Shown here in pieces: positions 1-7,219 of a stretch of 60,124 nt of DNA; the stretch's first letter is position 1, and each line of letters starts with the position of its first letter. The DNA lies in the NCBI GenBank assembly GCA_910584205.1, contig CAJUAA010000026.1, forward strand, positions 1 through 60,124, in the 5' to 3' direction. A program made the translations under genes and the position numbers. Below the pieces are notes generated by a model. It worked only from the letters and a program-made list of their open reading frames with translations, ran no database searches and was not told the origin of the DNA. Origin of the DNA: an uncultured Lachnospiraceae bacterium. Its GTDB lineage: Bacteria; Bacillota; Clostridia; Lachnospirales; Lachnospiraceae.

Positions 1-156
1 GGAAAGGCTGATTGCAGCATAGCCGCAGACGGATTTACTACTTCTTTTACTACCACCCAGAGGGAAAACCTAAGAAGTTATAAAGGTATATGTGAACTTC
101 TCCCCATATCTAAAATGCCGGGAAAGCCCGAAAATACGGGCTATACCGACATATAA
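1..156 (+). CDS. C-terminal end of an unrecognised protein (partial, cut by window edge)
   Basis: An open frame enters from the left edge and runs 51 codons to a TAA at 154-156. Its last residues read ...GKPENTGYTDI. I recognise no family. A short perfect hairpin (AGCCCG, six-base loop, CGGGCT) lies inside the last codons, so this could equally be non-coding sequence with a chance open frame. The local sequence is AT-rich like the rest of the first kilobase. Confidence 0.22.
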   Translation, partial: GKADCSIAADGFTTSFTTTQRENLRSYKGICELLPISKMPGKPENTGYTDI

Positions 157-218
157 GAACTTCTAAAGAGATAATCTAAATTCACCATAAATTTTCAATA
201 ACAAATCCGATTTCTCGG

Positions 219-533
219 ATGGAAAGTGACGGAAGCTTCAGTTTTTCTTACTCCTGGTCAATGCAGTCGCAGTTATTTAAGCCGGCATCATCTTCTATCA
301 AGGTGTATGCAAGAGCAACATCAACTTCGTCAGATAAGTCATATTCTATTTGGCTGTACAAATCTGGTGAGGATGAACCGGTACAGAAAGTAAATTATAC
401 GGCTAATGGAAAAGAACAATATTATCAATTTACAGGTTTAAATACAAATTCGTATTATTATCTGTATTTTACAAAGTCACTGCTTAATGATGGAAAAGTG
501 ACAGGCTCTGGAAGAATAGACCATATTCAGTAA
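219..533 (+). CDS. Unrecognised Ser/Tyr-rich protein, probably lacking its N-terminus
   Basis: 104 codons from ATG 219. The protein is rich in Ser, Tyr, Thr and Asn with alternating hydrophobic residues (for example IKVYARATS, YYYLYFTKS), as expected for a beta-sandwich domain of a secreted protein. No signal peptide is present and no ribosome-binding site precedes the ATG. The frame is open upstream only to a TAA at 177-179. It therefore looks like the C-terminal domain of a larger exported protein whose front has been lost, or a pseudogene remnant. The surrounding AT-rich sequence and neighbouring gene fragments support decay. No function can be assigned. Confidence 0.4.
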   Translation: MESDGSFSFSYSWSMQSQLFKPASSSIKVYARATSTSSDKSYSIWLYKSGEDEPVQKVNYTANGKEQYYQFTGLNTNSYYYLYFTKSLLNDGKVTGSGRIDHIQ

Positions 534-583
534 AACAAAAATAAGTTCACTGCATAGAAGTTACATTAAAATATACAATTTTC

Positions 584-628
584 AAATCTCCAAACTGGTA
601 TTCAAATATTTTTTCAGTTTGGAGATTT
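584..628. terminator. Long perfect inverted repeat, terminator-like
   Basis: Arms AAATCTCCAAACTG (584-597) and CAGTTTGGAGATTT (615-628) are perfectly complementary over 14 bp around a 17-nt AT-rich loop. It follows the 219-533 frame and could end its transcription. The T-run sits in the loop rather than after the stem, so an element end or a simple structural repeat is also possible. Confidence 0.45.
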
Positions 629-759
629 CCATTATGTTTACTCGATTTTTCCAACAGATTTCTTTAAGTATGGAATCCATGTATAAAAACAGCCATGATG
701 ACTTGTTGTTTTCTGCTAAGCAATTGGTGCTTTTCAGTTGATGGAAGACTCTGGAAAGA

Positions 760-966
760 GTGCCGGAGAGTGCAAATGTGCTGACAGATCAGCAGGAAAT
801 GATATACAAATATATAAAAGAGCATGGACAGATTACTTCGGCAGATACAGAGAGAATTTTGAGCATAAAGCAGCGCAGGGCGCGGGCGATTCTAAGGGAG
901 ATGGTAAAGAAGAATGTCATCCGGAAAGTCGGGGCGGCGCAGAAAACAAGGTATATCCTGACTTGA
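760..966 (+). pseudogene. Winged-helix C-terminal fragment (AlbA_2/RecG-like regulator type)
   Basis: A GTG at 760 gives 68 residues containing LTDQQEMIYKYIKEHGQITS followed by RRARAILREMVKKNVIRKVG, a compact winged helix-turn-helix. Domains of this kind usually form the C-terminal end of much longer AlbA_2-type ATP-binding putative regulators, so this is probably a leftover 3' end. The frame is open upstream only to a TGA at 739-741 and has no convincing ribosome-binding site. A stand-alone small DNA-binding protein is the alternative. Confidence 0.4.
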
Positions 967-1029
967 GGTTAATATCATTTTTTATGAAAATGAAGCAGGA
1001 TAAGGGTAGAATTTTCAGCAACTGCATAC

Positions 1030-1058
1030 TTTACACGAATATTTCTCTGCCGTATAAT
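1030..1058 (+). promoter_or_regulatory. Promoter of the ferritin gene
   Basis: TTTACA at 1030-1035 and a consensus TATAAT at 1053-1058 are separated by 17 nt. The leader to the ATG at 1147 would be about 80 nt. Confidence 0.6.
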
Positions 1059-1084
1059 AATAAAATACACATAGAAAATCATGC

Positions 1085-1115
1085 CTGCCCTGGCCGGAAG
1101 ATACGGTCCGGGCAG
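1085..1115 (+). other. Hairpin in the ferritin leader
   Basis: CTGCCC (1085-1090) pairs with GGGCAG (1110-1115) and the helix continues inward with one mismatch. It lies between the promoter and the ribosome-binding site GAGGAGG (1131-1137). A role in mRNA stability or translational control is possible but not shown. Confidence 0.4.
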
Positions 1116-1146
1116 ATTATGAGTTTTCAAGAGGAGGATATTGAAT

Positions 1147-1659
1147 ATGCTGGATAAGAAGGTTGTAGAACTTTTAAATCAACAGGTGAACAAGGAATTT
1201 TATTCCGCGTACCTGTACCTGGATTTTTCCAATTTCTGTTACGATCAGGGACTGGACGGGTTCGGGAACTGGTACCGGGTACAGGCGCAGGAAGAGCGCG
1301 ATCACGCCATGCTCTTTGTACAGTATCTGCAGAACAACGGGGAAAGGGCGGTTCTGGAAACCATCGAGAAACCGGCCGTTGCGCCGGACAGCGTCAAGAT
1401 GGTGCTGGCAGAGGGCCTGAATCACGAGCGCTATGTGACCAGTCTGATCCACAACATCTGCGACGCGGCGCATTCCGTGAAGGATTTCCGTACCATACAG
1501 TTTCTGGACTGGTTTGTGAAGGAGCAGGGAGAGGAAGAGACCAACGCGGAAAGCCTGGTGAAAAAATACGAACTCTTCGGCGACGATCCCAAGAGCCTGT
1601 ACATGCTGGATAACGAGCTGGGAGCAAGGGTATATTCGGCGCCGTCACTGGTACTGTAA
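1147..1659 (+). CDS. ftnA: Non-heme bacterial ferritin
   Basis: Cytoplasmic iron-storage protein that oxidises Fe(II) and mineralises it inside a 24-subunit shell. The 170-residue length is normal for bacterial ferritin. Counting from ATG 1147, the ferroxidase ligands are in place: Glu17 in NKEFYSAYLY, Glu50 and His53 in AQEERDHAM, Glu94 in LNHERY, and the EQGEEE segment near residue 126-131. I choose ATG 1147 over the in-frame TTG at 1141 because GAGGAGG (1131-1137) is 9 nt from the ATG and only 3 nt from the TTG. The gene is monocistronic with its own promoter and a strong hairpin downstream. No Fur-like box is obvious in the promoter. Confidence 0.93.
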   Translation: MLDKKVVELLNQQVNKEFYSAYLYLDFSNFCYDQGLDGFGNWYRVQAQEERDHAMLFVQYLQNNGERAVLETIEKPAVAPDSVKMVLAEGLNHERYVTSLIHNICDAAHSVKDFRTIQFLDWFVKEQGEEETNAESLVKKYELFGDDPKSLYMLDNELGARVYSAPSLVL

Positions 1660-1678
1660 AGATGTACAGAACCTGTAG

Positions 1679-1771
1679 GAAGCGACACTGGAAACCAGAG
1701 GCATCGCAAAGGATCGGATCCGGAAATACGATTTTGCCTTTGAAGGGAAAAAGGTACTGGTAAAAGGGTAG
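1679..1771 (+). pseudogene. Short C-terminal gene remnant, family not recognised
   Basis: Between ferritin and the terminator, 30 codons after a TAG read through to a TAG at 1769-1771, ending ...RKYDFAFEGKKVLVKG. The composition resembles the end of a real protein, but there is no start codon or ribosome-binding site. It may be the tail of a deleted gene. Confidence 0.22.
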
Positions 1772-1775
1772 ATGT

Positions 1776-1818
1776 CAGGCAGTCTGACAGAGTATCTGAT
1801 ACTCTGACGGACTGCCTG
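1776..1818. terminator. Bidirectional hairpin between convergent genes
   Basis: CAGGCAGTC (1776-1784) pairs with GACTGCCTG (1810-1818), and an inner arm CAGAGTATC (1788-1796) pairs with GATACTCTG (1798-1806). It lies between the convergent ferritin and AGCS genes and can serve both, although a long T-run is missing. Confidence 0.6.
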
Positions 1819-1834
1819 CTGCTTATTGTGTCTG

Positions 1835-3217
1835 TTATTTTATAGTCTTTTCATATTCCTTCAGTGACGCCAGCGCCTGCCCCGACATAGGGATCAGCGC
1901 GATCATATTGAAGATGGTCATCAGCCCGATGCCCACATCTCCCAGATCCCATACAAACGTATAGGCTGCCAGACCGCCGATGAAGAGCATCACCAGAGCC
2001 AGAATCTTATAGAGCGTCTGCGACGTCCAGTTGTCTCCGAACAGATAGGCCACGTTGGATCTCGCGTAGAACAGGATCCCGATGAAGGTGGAGAAACTGA
2101 AGAGCCACAGGACGATGGCGATGAAGATCACGCCGAAGCTTCCCATGTGGAAATCCATGGCCTGCTGCAGAAGGTCCATGCCTTCCAGTCCCTGGGTCAT
2201 GGATTCCGGAGTCAGAAGCATGATCATGGCAGAGCAGCTGCAGATGACGATGGTGTCAATGAAGACGCCGAAGGCCTGCAGAAGCCCTTCTTTGGCGGGG
2301 TGGCTGATATCCGCTGCCGCCGCCGCGCAGGGAGCGCTGCCGCTACCGGCCTCGTTGGAGAACAGGCCCCTCTTGGCCCCGTTCATGAGGACGGCTCCAA
2401 AACCGCCCGCTACCGCCTGTCGGAGGCCGAACGCTTCCGAGAAGATACGCGCAAAGACCGCCGGAACCTGACCGATGTTCATCAGGATGATGATTACCGT
2501 CAGCAGGAAGTAAAAGCCTGCCATAATGGGAACGACGATATCCAGTACCTTGACCGTGGCGTTTTTCCGCAGAACGATCACCGCCGCGATGGCCACCAGC
2601 ACCGCCGTGGAATAGAGCGGAGGAATGTGGAACGCATTTTCAAAAGCGGAGGACACCGAGTTGCCGATGACCTGGCTGATGCCGCACCAGCAGATCAGGC
2701 CGGATATGGCGAACAGGACGGCGATGACGGATTTCCTGCGGCTTCCGTCTTCTTTTATGAAAAAATGATGGATGTAGTAGGCGGGGCCGCCCCGGTATCC
2801 GCCGTACAGAGGATCCTCCTCCTTGTAAATCTGCGCCAGAGTGGCTTCGGCGAAGGCGGTGGAAGAACCGAGCAGGGCCGTAACCCACATCCAGAAGACG
2901 GCGCCGGCGCCGCCGATGGAGATGGCGGCGACCACCCCCACCAGATTACCCATGCCCACCCGGGTGGCGGTGGAGATAATCAGCGCCTGCAGGCCGGAGA
3001 TGGAATTTTTCTGTGTGGGATTCTTTTTCTCAATGGCGATCTTCAGCATATCCGGAAAACGCCGAAAAAGCAGAAAGCGGGTCCGGACGGTGAAATAGAT
3101 GCCGGACGGGATCAGAAGCAGTACCAGCAGGGAAAGCCCCAGAGAGCTCCCGCCCGGGAGCGGGACCGTGATCAGGTCTCCCCATAGGATCCAGTATACA
3201 AATCGAAAAACAGCCAT
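1835..3217 (-). CDS. AGCS-family sodium:alanine/glycine symporter
   Basis: 460-residue integral membrane protein of the alanine-or-glycine:cation symporter family, which imports small neutral amino acids with Na+. Family signatures are visible: LQALIISTATRVGMGNLVGV near residues 76-95, GGAGAVFWMWVTALLG, the IYKEEDPLYGGYRGGPAYYI segment and the GAKRGLFSNEAGSGSAPCAA motif near 280-300. About ten hydrophobic stretches are present. The start at 3217 follows a promoter at 3258-3286. The gene is divergent from a LysR regulator, which is therefore its likely controller. A second, distinct AGCS protein is encoded at 38002-39414 beside an Lrp-type regulator. The substrate cannot be told from sequence alone. 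Confidence 0.93.
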   Translation of the reverse strand: MAVFRFVYWILWGDLITVPLPGGSSLGLSLLVLLLIPSGIYFTVRTRFLLFRRFPDMLKIAIEKKNPTQKNSISGLQALIISTATRVGMGNLVGVVAAISIGGAGAVFWMWVTALLGSSTAFAEATLAQIYKEEDPLYGGYRGGPAYYIHHFFIKEDGSRRKSVIAVLFAISGLICWCGISQVIGNSVSSAFENAFHIPPLYSTAVLVAIAAVIVLRKNATVKVLDIVVPIMAGFYFLLTVIIILMNIGQVPAVFARIFSEAFGLRQAVAGGFGAVLMNGAKRGLFSNEAGSGSAPCAAAAADISHPAKEGLLQAFGVFIDTIVICSCSAMIMLLTPESMTQGLEGMDLLQQAMDFHMGSFGVIFIAIVLWLFSFSTFIGILFYARSNVAYLFGDNWTSQTLYKILALVMLFIGGLAAYTFVWDLGDVGIGLMTIFNMIALIPMSGQALASLKEYEKTIK

Positions 3218-3238
3218 AGTATCTTACCCCCATATCAT

Positions 3239-3267
3239 TTGCATTTCTTATCTTTTTAGTATATAGT
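3239..3267 (+). promoter_or_regulatory. Candidate promoter of the lysR gene
   Basis: TTGCAT (3239-3244), 17-nt spacer, TATAGT (3262-3267). It overlaps the symporter promoter on the other strand. Confidence 0.42.
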
Positions 3268-3286
3268 AAAAGAGAATATCTGTAAA
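3258..3286 (-). promoter_or_regulatory. Promoter of the AGCS symporter
   Basis: On the minus strand, TTTACA (plus 3281-3286) and TATACT (plus 3258-3263) are 17 nt apart. It overlaps the divergent lysR promoter, the usual arrangement for LysR control. Confidence 0.55.
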
Positions 3287-3317
3287 ATTGATAATGATGA
3301 TGCACAGGATTGAAAAA

Positions 3318-4214
3318 ATGGATGTTAAAAATCTGATCACTTTTATTCACGTGGCGGAGAGGAACAGCTTTACCAAGGCGGCCCGGGCGCTGGGCTATTC
3401 TCAGTCCACCGTGTCTTTTCAGATCAAACAGCTGGAGTCGGAGCTGAATGCCCAGCTGTTTGAACGGATCAACCATACGATCGCTCTCACGGAACGGGGC
3501 AGAGATGTATTGAAATATGCCCACCAGATCAGTAAGCTGACTCAGGAGCTGGAGCAGGGGATGCAGGCAGAGCAGGAGGTGTCGGGCCATTTTCGTCTGG
3601 CGGTGCCGGATTCTCTGTGTGATTCGCTTCTGGAAGAGGGCTTTGCGGAATTTCGGAGCCGGTATCCGGGCATTACGCTGAAGATCATCGCCACGGGGAC
3701 GGAGGAAATGTTCCGGCTGATCGACCACAATGAGGCGGATGCCATCCTGACGCTGGACAACCACATCTATGACGCGGAATATGTGATCGTCCGGGAAGAA
3801 CAGGTGGGGATGCATTTTGTGGCGGCGTCCGGCCATCCGCTCAGCGGCAGAGAGAATGTATCTGTGAGAGAGTTGGTTCAGGAGCCCTTTGTACTGACGG
3901 AGAAAGGCATGAGCTACCGGCGGCTTATGGACGAGCGGCTGGCTGCCATGTCTCTGGAGATCCGGCCGGTGCTGGAGGTGGGAGGCACCAGGATCATCTG
4001 TGCTCTGGCGGAGCAGGGTGTGGGGATTTCGTATCTGCCGGACTATGTGACTGCGAAGAGAGTAAGGGAAGGAAAGCTTGCCTATATCCATGTGCAGGAT
4101 TTTGAGATCGAGATCTGGAAACAGCTCCTGTATCATAAGGACAAATGGGTGTCGCCGCAGATGGAGTCGGTGATTAATTACTGTATTCAGCGGGAATTTG
4201 GGGAGAGGGTGTAG
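3318..4214 (+). CDS. LysR-family transcriptional regulator
   Basis: DNA-binding regulator with an N-terminal winged helix (residues 1-60: NSFTKAARALGYSQSTVSFQ is the helix-turn-helix) and a periplasmic-binding-like effector domain (about 90-290). ATG 3318 gives 298 residues beginning MDVKNLITF, where LysR proteins normally begin. Upstream in-frame TTG/ATG codons (3288-3302) would add about ten residues, so the start is not certain. It is divergent from the AGCS symporter with overlapping promoters, so it probably senses an amino acid and controls that gene and itself. It is followed after 8 nt by the RsmH paralogue, with which it may be co-transcribed. Confidence 0.9.
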   Translation: MDVKNLITFIHVAERNSFTKAARALGYSQSTVSFQIKQLESELNAQLFERINHTIALTERGRDVLKYAHQISKLTQELEQGMQAEQEVSGHFRLAVPDSLCDSLLEEGFAEFRSRYPGITLKIIATGTEEMFRLIDHNEADAILTLDNHIYDAEYVIVREEQVGMHFVAASGHPLSGRENVSVRELVQEPFVLTEKGMSYRRLMDERLAAMSLEIRPVLEVGGTRIICALAEQGVGISYLPDYVTAKRVREGKLAYIHVQDFEIEIWKQLLYHKDKWVSPQMESVINYCIQREFGERV

Positions 4215-4222
4215 TATAAAAT

Positions 4223-5266
4223 ATGGAGACAACACACAAACGGCGTGTCCGTTACAAAGGAACACATCCAAGAAATTATCAGGAAAAATACAAGGAGCTG
4301 CAGCCGGAAAAGTATGCGGATACCATAGAGAAGGTCATCCGCAAGGGAAGTACTCCGGCGGGGATGCACATCTCCATCTGCGTGCAGGAGATCCTGGATT
4401 TCCTGCAGATCCGGCCGGGGCAGACCGGGCTGGATGCTACGCTTGGCTACGGCGGCCATACGGAGCGGATGCTGGAGCGTCTGGAAGGACAGGGCCATCT
4501 CCACGCGCTGGACGTGGATCCTGCGGAATCGGAGAAAACGGAGAAAAGGCTTCGGGCGCTGGGGTATGGGGAGGACATTCTGACCGTGCATCTTCTGAAC
4601 TTTGCGCAGATGGACCAGGTGGCAAAGGGAGCTGGAGGCTTTGATTTTGTACTGGCGGATCTGGGCGTTTCTTCTATGCAGATCGACAACCCGGACCGGG
4701 GTTTTTCCTATAAGACAGAGGGACCGCTGGACCTTCGGATGAATCAGCAGAAGGGGATCAGCGCGGCGGAACGGCTGCAGAACATCAGTTTGGAAGAACT
4801 TGCGGGAATGCTCATGGAAAATGCGGACGAGCCCTGTGCCGGGGAGATCGCCCGGGAAATCATCAACAGGCAGAGAAGGGGCGGAAAGATCGAGACGACC
4901 ACGCAGCTTCGGGAGGCCGTGGAGGCAGCTCTTTCGTTCCTGCCGGAGTCAGAGCGGAAGGAAGCTGTGAAAAAGTCCTGCCAGCGGACGTTTCAGGCGC
5001 TGCGCATCGACGTCAACCACGAATATGAAGCGCTGTATGAATTTCTGGAAAAGCTGCCGGAGGCGCTGCGGCCGGGAGGGAGGGCGGCGATCCTGACCTT
5101 CCACTCCGGAGAAGACCGTCTGGTGAAAAAATCCCTGAAGCATTTTCAGAAGGAAGGGCTGTACAGTCAGATCGCGTCAGATGCCATCCGACCGTCGGCG
5201 GAGGAATGCAGAAGAAACAGCCGGGCGCGTTCCACGAAGCTGCGGTGGGCGGTCCGGACGCAGTAA
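4223..5266 (+). CDS. RsmH/MraW-type 16S rRNA (cytosine-N4)-methyltransferase paralogue
   Basis: 347-residue SAM-dependent methyltransferase of the RsmH family, which methylates N4 of C1402 in 16S rRNA. Family features: HISICVQEILDFL, the SAM motif LDATLGYGGHTERMLE, ADLGVSSMQIDNPDRGFSYK, GPLDLRMN, CQRTFQALRIDVNHE and LTFHSGEDRLVKKSLKHFQ near the C-terminus. It has a basic N-terminal extension of about 45 residues (KRRVRYKGTHPRNYQEKYKE). It lies outside any division/cell-wall cluster, where canonical rsmH normally sits beside ftsL and pbpB. I infer a second, divergent copy with possibly altered target. The start has only weak ribosome-binding sequence. Confidence 0.88.
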   Translation: METTHKRRVRYKGTHPRNYQEKYKELQPEKYADTIEKVIRKGSTPAGMHISICVQEILDFLQIRPGQTGLDATLGYGGHTERMLERLEGQGHLHALDVDPAESEKTEKRLRALGYGEDILTVHLLNFAQMDQVAKGAGGFDFVLADLGVSSMQIDNPDRGFSYKTEGPLDLRMNQQKGISAAERLQNISLEELAGMLMENADEPCAGEIAREIINRQRRGGKIETTTQLREAVEAALSFLPESERKEAVKKSCQRTFQALRIDVNHEYEALYEFLEKLPEALRPGGRAAILTFHSGEDRLVKKSLKHFQKEGLYSQIASDAIRPSAEECRRNSRARSTKLRWAVRTQ

Positions 5267-5299
5267 ATCTGCCGGAATGGAAACAGGGAGGCGGATGCA

Positions 5300-5347
5300 A
5301 TGGCTCATTCAGTAGAGATCATAAAAACAGAGGGGACAGGAAAATGA
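5300..5347 (+). CDS. Possible 15-codon coupling ORF
   Basis: ATG 5300 is preceded by GGGAGG (about 5286-5291) and encodes MAHSVEIIKTEGTGK. Its TGA (5345-5347) overlaps the ATG of the metallo-hydrolase at 5344. The arrangement suits translational coupling, but a peptide this short may be a chance frame. Confidence 0.25.
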   Translation: MAHSVEIIKTEGTGK

Positions 5348-6156
5348 AAGCAGTCGTACTGGTGGACAATCTGACAAAGGGCACACTGGCAGCCGAGTGG
5401 GGCCTTTCCATATATGTAGAATATCAGGGCCATAAGATCCTTCTGGACACCGGCGCTTCCGATCGGTTTGCCCGGAATGCGCAGACGCTGGGGATCGGCC
5501 TTGGAGAGGTGGAGTTCGGTGTTCTGTCCCATGCCCATTACGACCACGCGGATGGAATGGGCGCATTTTTCGAACGAAATGCGGCGGCGCCGTTTTACAT
5601 CCGGGAAGGGGCAGGGGAAAACTGCTATGGAAAAAGGTGGATCTTTCATAAATACATCGGTATTCACAGAGGTTTTCTGAAAAAATACCGGGACCGGATC
5701 CGCTATGCAGAGGACGGCTGTGAGATTCTTCCGGGCGTGAGCCTTCTTGCGCACCATACGGAAGGGCTGGAAGCACTGGGTGCGCAGAACCACCTCTATA
5801 TCCGTCAAAACGGAAGGTACAGGCCGGATTCTTTTGAACATGAACAAAGCCTGATCCTGGATACGGAAAAAGGGCTGGTCATCTTAAGCAGCTGTTCCCA
5901 CGGGGGTGCGGATCAGATTATCCAGGAAGTGGCGGCAGCGTATCCGGGCAGGAGGATCTATGGGATGATCGGAGGATTTCATCTCTATCACACCTCTTCG
6001 GAGGGCGTGCGCGCCCTTGCGGGCAGGATCCGTTCCACCGGGATCGAAAAGATATATACCGGGCACTGTACCGGGCAGCCTGCCTTTGAGATTCTGAAGG
6101 AAGAACTGGGAGATCAGGTATGCCAGCTTCGTACAGGAATGGAAATCGTGTTATGA
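5344..6156 (+). CDS. MBL-fold metallo-hydrolase (COG1237-like)
   Basis: 270-residue metallo-beta-lactamase-fold hydrolase. The metal-binding motif SHAHYDHADG is near residue 62. Further family features are LLDTGASDRFARNA near 35, the LSSCSHGGADQI segment, and YGMIGGFHLYHTS followed by IYTGHCTGQPAF near the C-terminus. These match the group annotated as 7,8-dihydropterin-6-yl-methyl-4-(beta-D-ribofuranosyl)aminobenzene-5'-phosphate synthase-like hydrolases, whose role in bacteria is not settled. I place the start at ATG 5344 because AGGGGACAGG lies just before it and the protein then begins with the normal MKAVVLVDN strand. It overlaps the next gene by 4 nt (ATGA), so the two are one operon. 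A cytoplasmic location is likely because no signal peptide is seen. Confidence 0.86.
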   Translation: MKAVVLVDNLTKGTLAAEWGLSIYVEYQGHKILLDTGASDRFARNAQTLGIGLGEVEFGVLSHAHYDHADGMGAFFERNAAAPFYIREGAGENCYGKRWIFHKYIGIHRGFLKKYRDRIRYAEDGCEILPGVSLLAHHTEGLEALGAQNHLYIRQNGRYRPDSFEHEQSLILDTEKGLVILSSCSHGGADQIIQEVAAAYPGRRIYGMIGGFHLYHTSSEGVRALAGRIRSTGIEKIYTGHCTGQPAFEILKEELGDQVCQLRTGMEIVL

Positions 6157-6743
6157 GATGGAAAAAGAGACATGTGATTTCCGGGATTCTGCTGTTTCTG
6201 CTGATCTGGATTCTGGCCAGTGCATGGCAGATTGTATCGTTCGGCAGAAAAAGCGAACTTCGGGAAGCGGATACGGCGATTGTTCTTGGAGCGGGTGTTG
6301 TGGGAAGAGAACCCTCTCCTGTTTTTCGGGAGCGGATCCGTCACGGTATCTGGCTGTATGAAAACGGCTATGCGGGCTGCATCATCATGACAGGCGGCTA
6401 TGGGGACGGCACCGTCTGTTCGGAGGCACGGGCAGCAAAGGAATATGCGGTCAGCCAGGGGGTGCCTGCAGAGGATATTTTTGTTGAAGAGGAGTCCCGG
6501 ATCACACAGGAAAATATGTATTATGCCCGCCTTCTGATGGATGAACATGGCTTGAAGGACGCGCTGATTGTCAGTGATCCGCTTCATATGAAGCGTGCCA
6601 TGCTGATGGCGTCGGACTATGGGATTCCGGCGTATACAAGCCCCACACCAACCACGCGTTTTGTCAGTCTGAGGACGAAGCTGCCCTTTCTGGCGCGGGA
6701 ACTGTTTTTTTATACCGGCTATCGGATATACCGGATCTTCTGA
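6153..6743 (+). CDS. YdcF/SanA-like DUF218 membrane protein
   Basis: 196-residue protein with one N-terminal membrane segment (GILLFLLIWILASAWQIVSF, residues 9-28) and a DUF218 domain: ADTAIVLGAGVVGREPSPVF, MTGGYGDG, SEARAAKEYAVSQGVPAEDI, ESRITQENMYYA and VSDPLHMKRAM. DUF218 proteins of the SanA/YdcF group act at the cell envelope, and SanA affects vancomycin exclusion in enterobacteria; the reaction is unknown. ATG 6153 overlaps the hydrolase stop codon. An in-frame ATG at 6120 inside the upstream gene would add 11 polar residues and is less likely. Confidence 0.85.
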   Translation: MRWKKRHVISGILLFLLIWILASAWQIVSFGRKSELREADTAIVLGAGVVGREPSPVFRERIRHGIWLYENGYAGCIIMTGGYGDGTVCSEARAAKEYAVSQGVPAEDIFVEEESRITQENMYYARLLMDEHGLKDALIVSDPLHMKRAMLMASDYGIPAYTSPTPTTRFVSLRTKLPFLARELFFYTGYRIYRIF

Positions 6744-6862
6744 CGGGCCGGGGCCTGCCGAAGAAGCATGCCGGGATGCCCGGCGGGGAGTGAGGCGTCC
6801 CAAATGCAGGATGTGTTATGATTCCTTCGATTCAAAAATAATATGGAAAGAGGGCTCATAAT

Positions 6863-7009
6863 ATGGGAGACATTGCAAATATCATACTGGTAGGCATTAT
6901 GGCGCTGCTGGGAGGAATTCCTTCGATTTGCATGTTTGTGAGCATACCGGTGATTTTAGCAGGAAAGATCAGCCGCAAGATAAAATATGGAAGTTCTCTG
7001 TACGACTGA
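6863..7009 (+). CDS. 48-residue single-pass membrane peptide
   Basis: ATG 6863 is preceded by AGAGGG (about 6849-6854) at good spacing. The product MGDIANIILVGIMALLGGIP continues through a second hydrophobic stretch ending PVILAG, then a basic tail (KISRKIKYG). The frame ends at 7007-7009 and is followed 17 nt later by a rho-independent terminator, which supports a real short transcript. No family is recognised. It could be a small regulatory membrane protein or belong to the ydcF-like operon. Confidence 0.55.
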   Translation: MGDIANIILVGIMALLGGIPSICMFVSIPVILAGKISRKIKYGSSLYD

Positions 7010-7026
7010 TCGGGAAAAAGGCAGGG

Positions 7027-7053
7027 GACCGCAGGAAAAGGCGGTCTCTTTTT
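7027..7053 (+). terminator. Rho-independent terminator
   Basis: GACCGC (7027-7032) pairs with GCGGTC (7041-7046), followed by a T-rich run. Confidence 0.75.
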
Positions 7054-7115
7054 ATTTTGTCCTGCAAAACGGTCAGGGGCAGAAAACAGGATTGATTTGC
7101 AGCGGCCGCATAAGG

Positions 7116-7152
7116 TTCTTAGCGCATTCTTAGCACCTGAATGTGGTATAAT
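7116..7152 (+). promoter_or_regulatory. Response-regulator-type direct repeat plus -10
   Basis: TTCTTAGC occurs at 7116-7123 and again at 7127-7134, an 11-bp period typical of OmpR/PhoB-class regulator boxes. A TATAAT follows at 7147-7152 without a recognisable -35, as expected for an activated promoter. It precedes the decayed two-component system. A similar arrangement occurs before ktrB at 44049-44083. Confidence 0.5.
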
Positions 7153-7219
7153 AAAACATACTATGTGCCATCCGTCTGACAGAACCGGATTTGGCAGGAT
7201 CAGCAGAAAGATTTAGTTT

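Noticed and set aside
1..180. IS200/IS605 or TnpB end at the left edge
   Set aside because: A small hairpin is present, but no Cys-pair zinc-finger or other TnpB C-terminal signature is encoded and no element boundary can be defined.
2147..3187. Long plus-strand open frame opposite the AGCS symporter
   Set aside because: It mirrors a clearly functional minus-strand membrane protein, has Asp/Arg/Gly-rich shadow composition and no ribosome-binding site.
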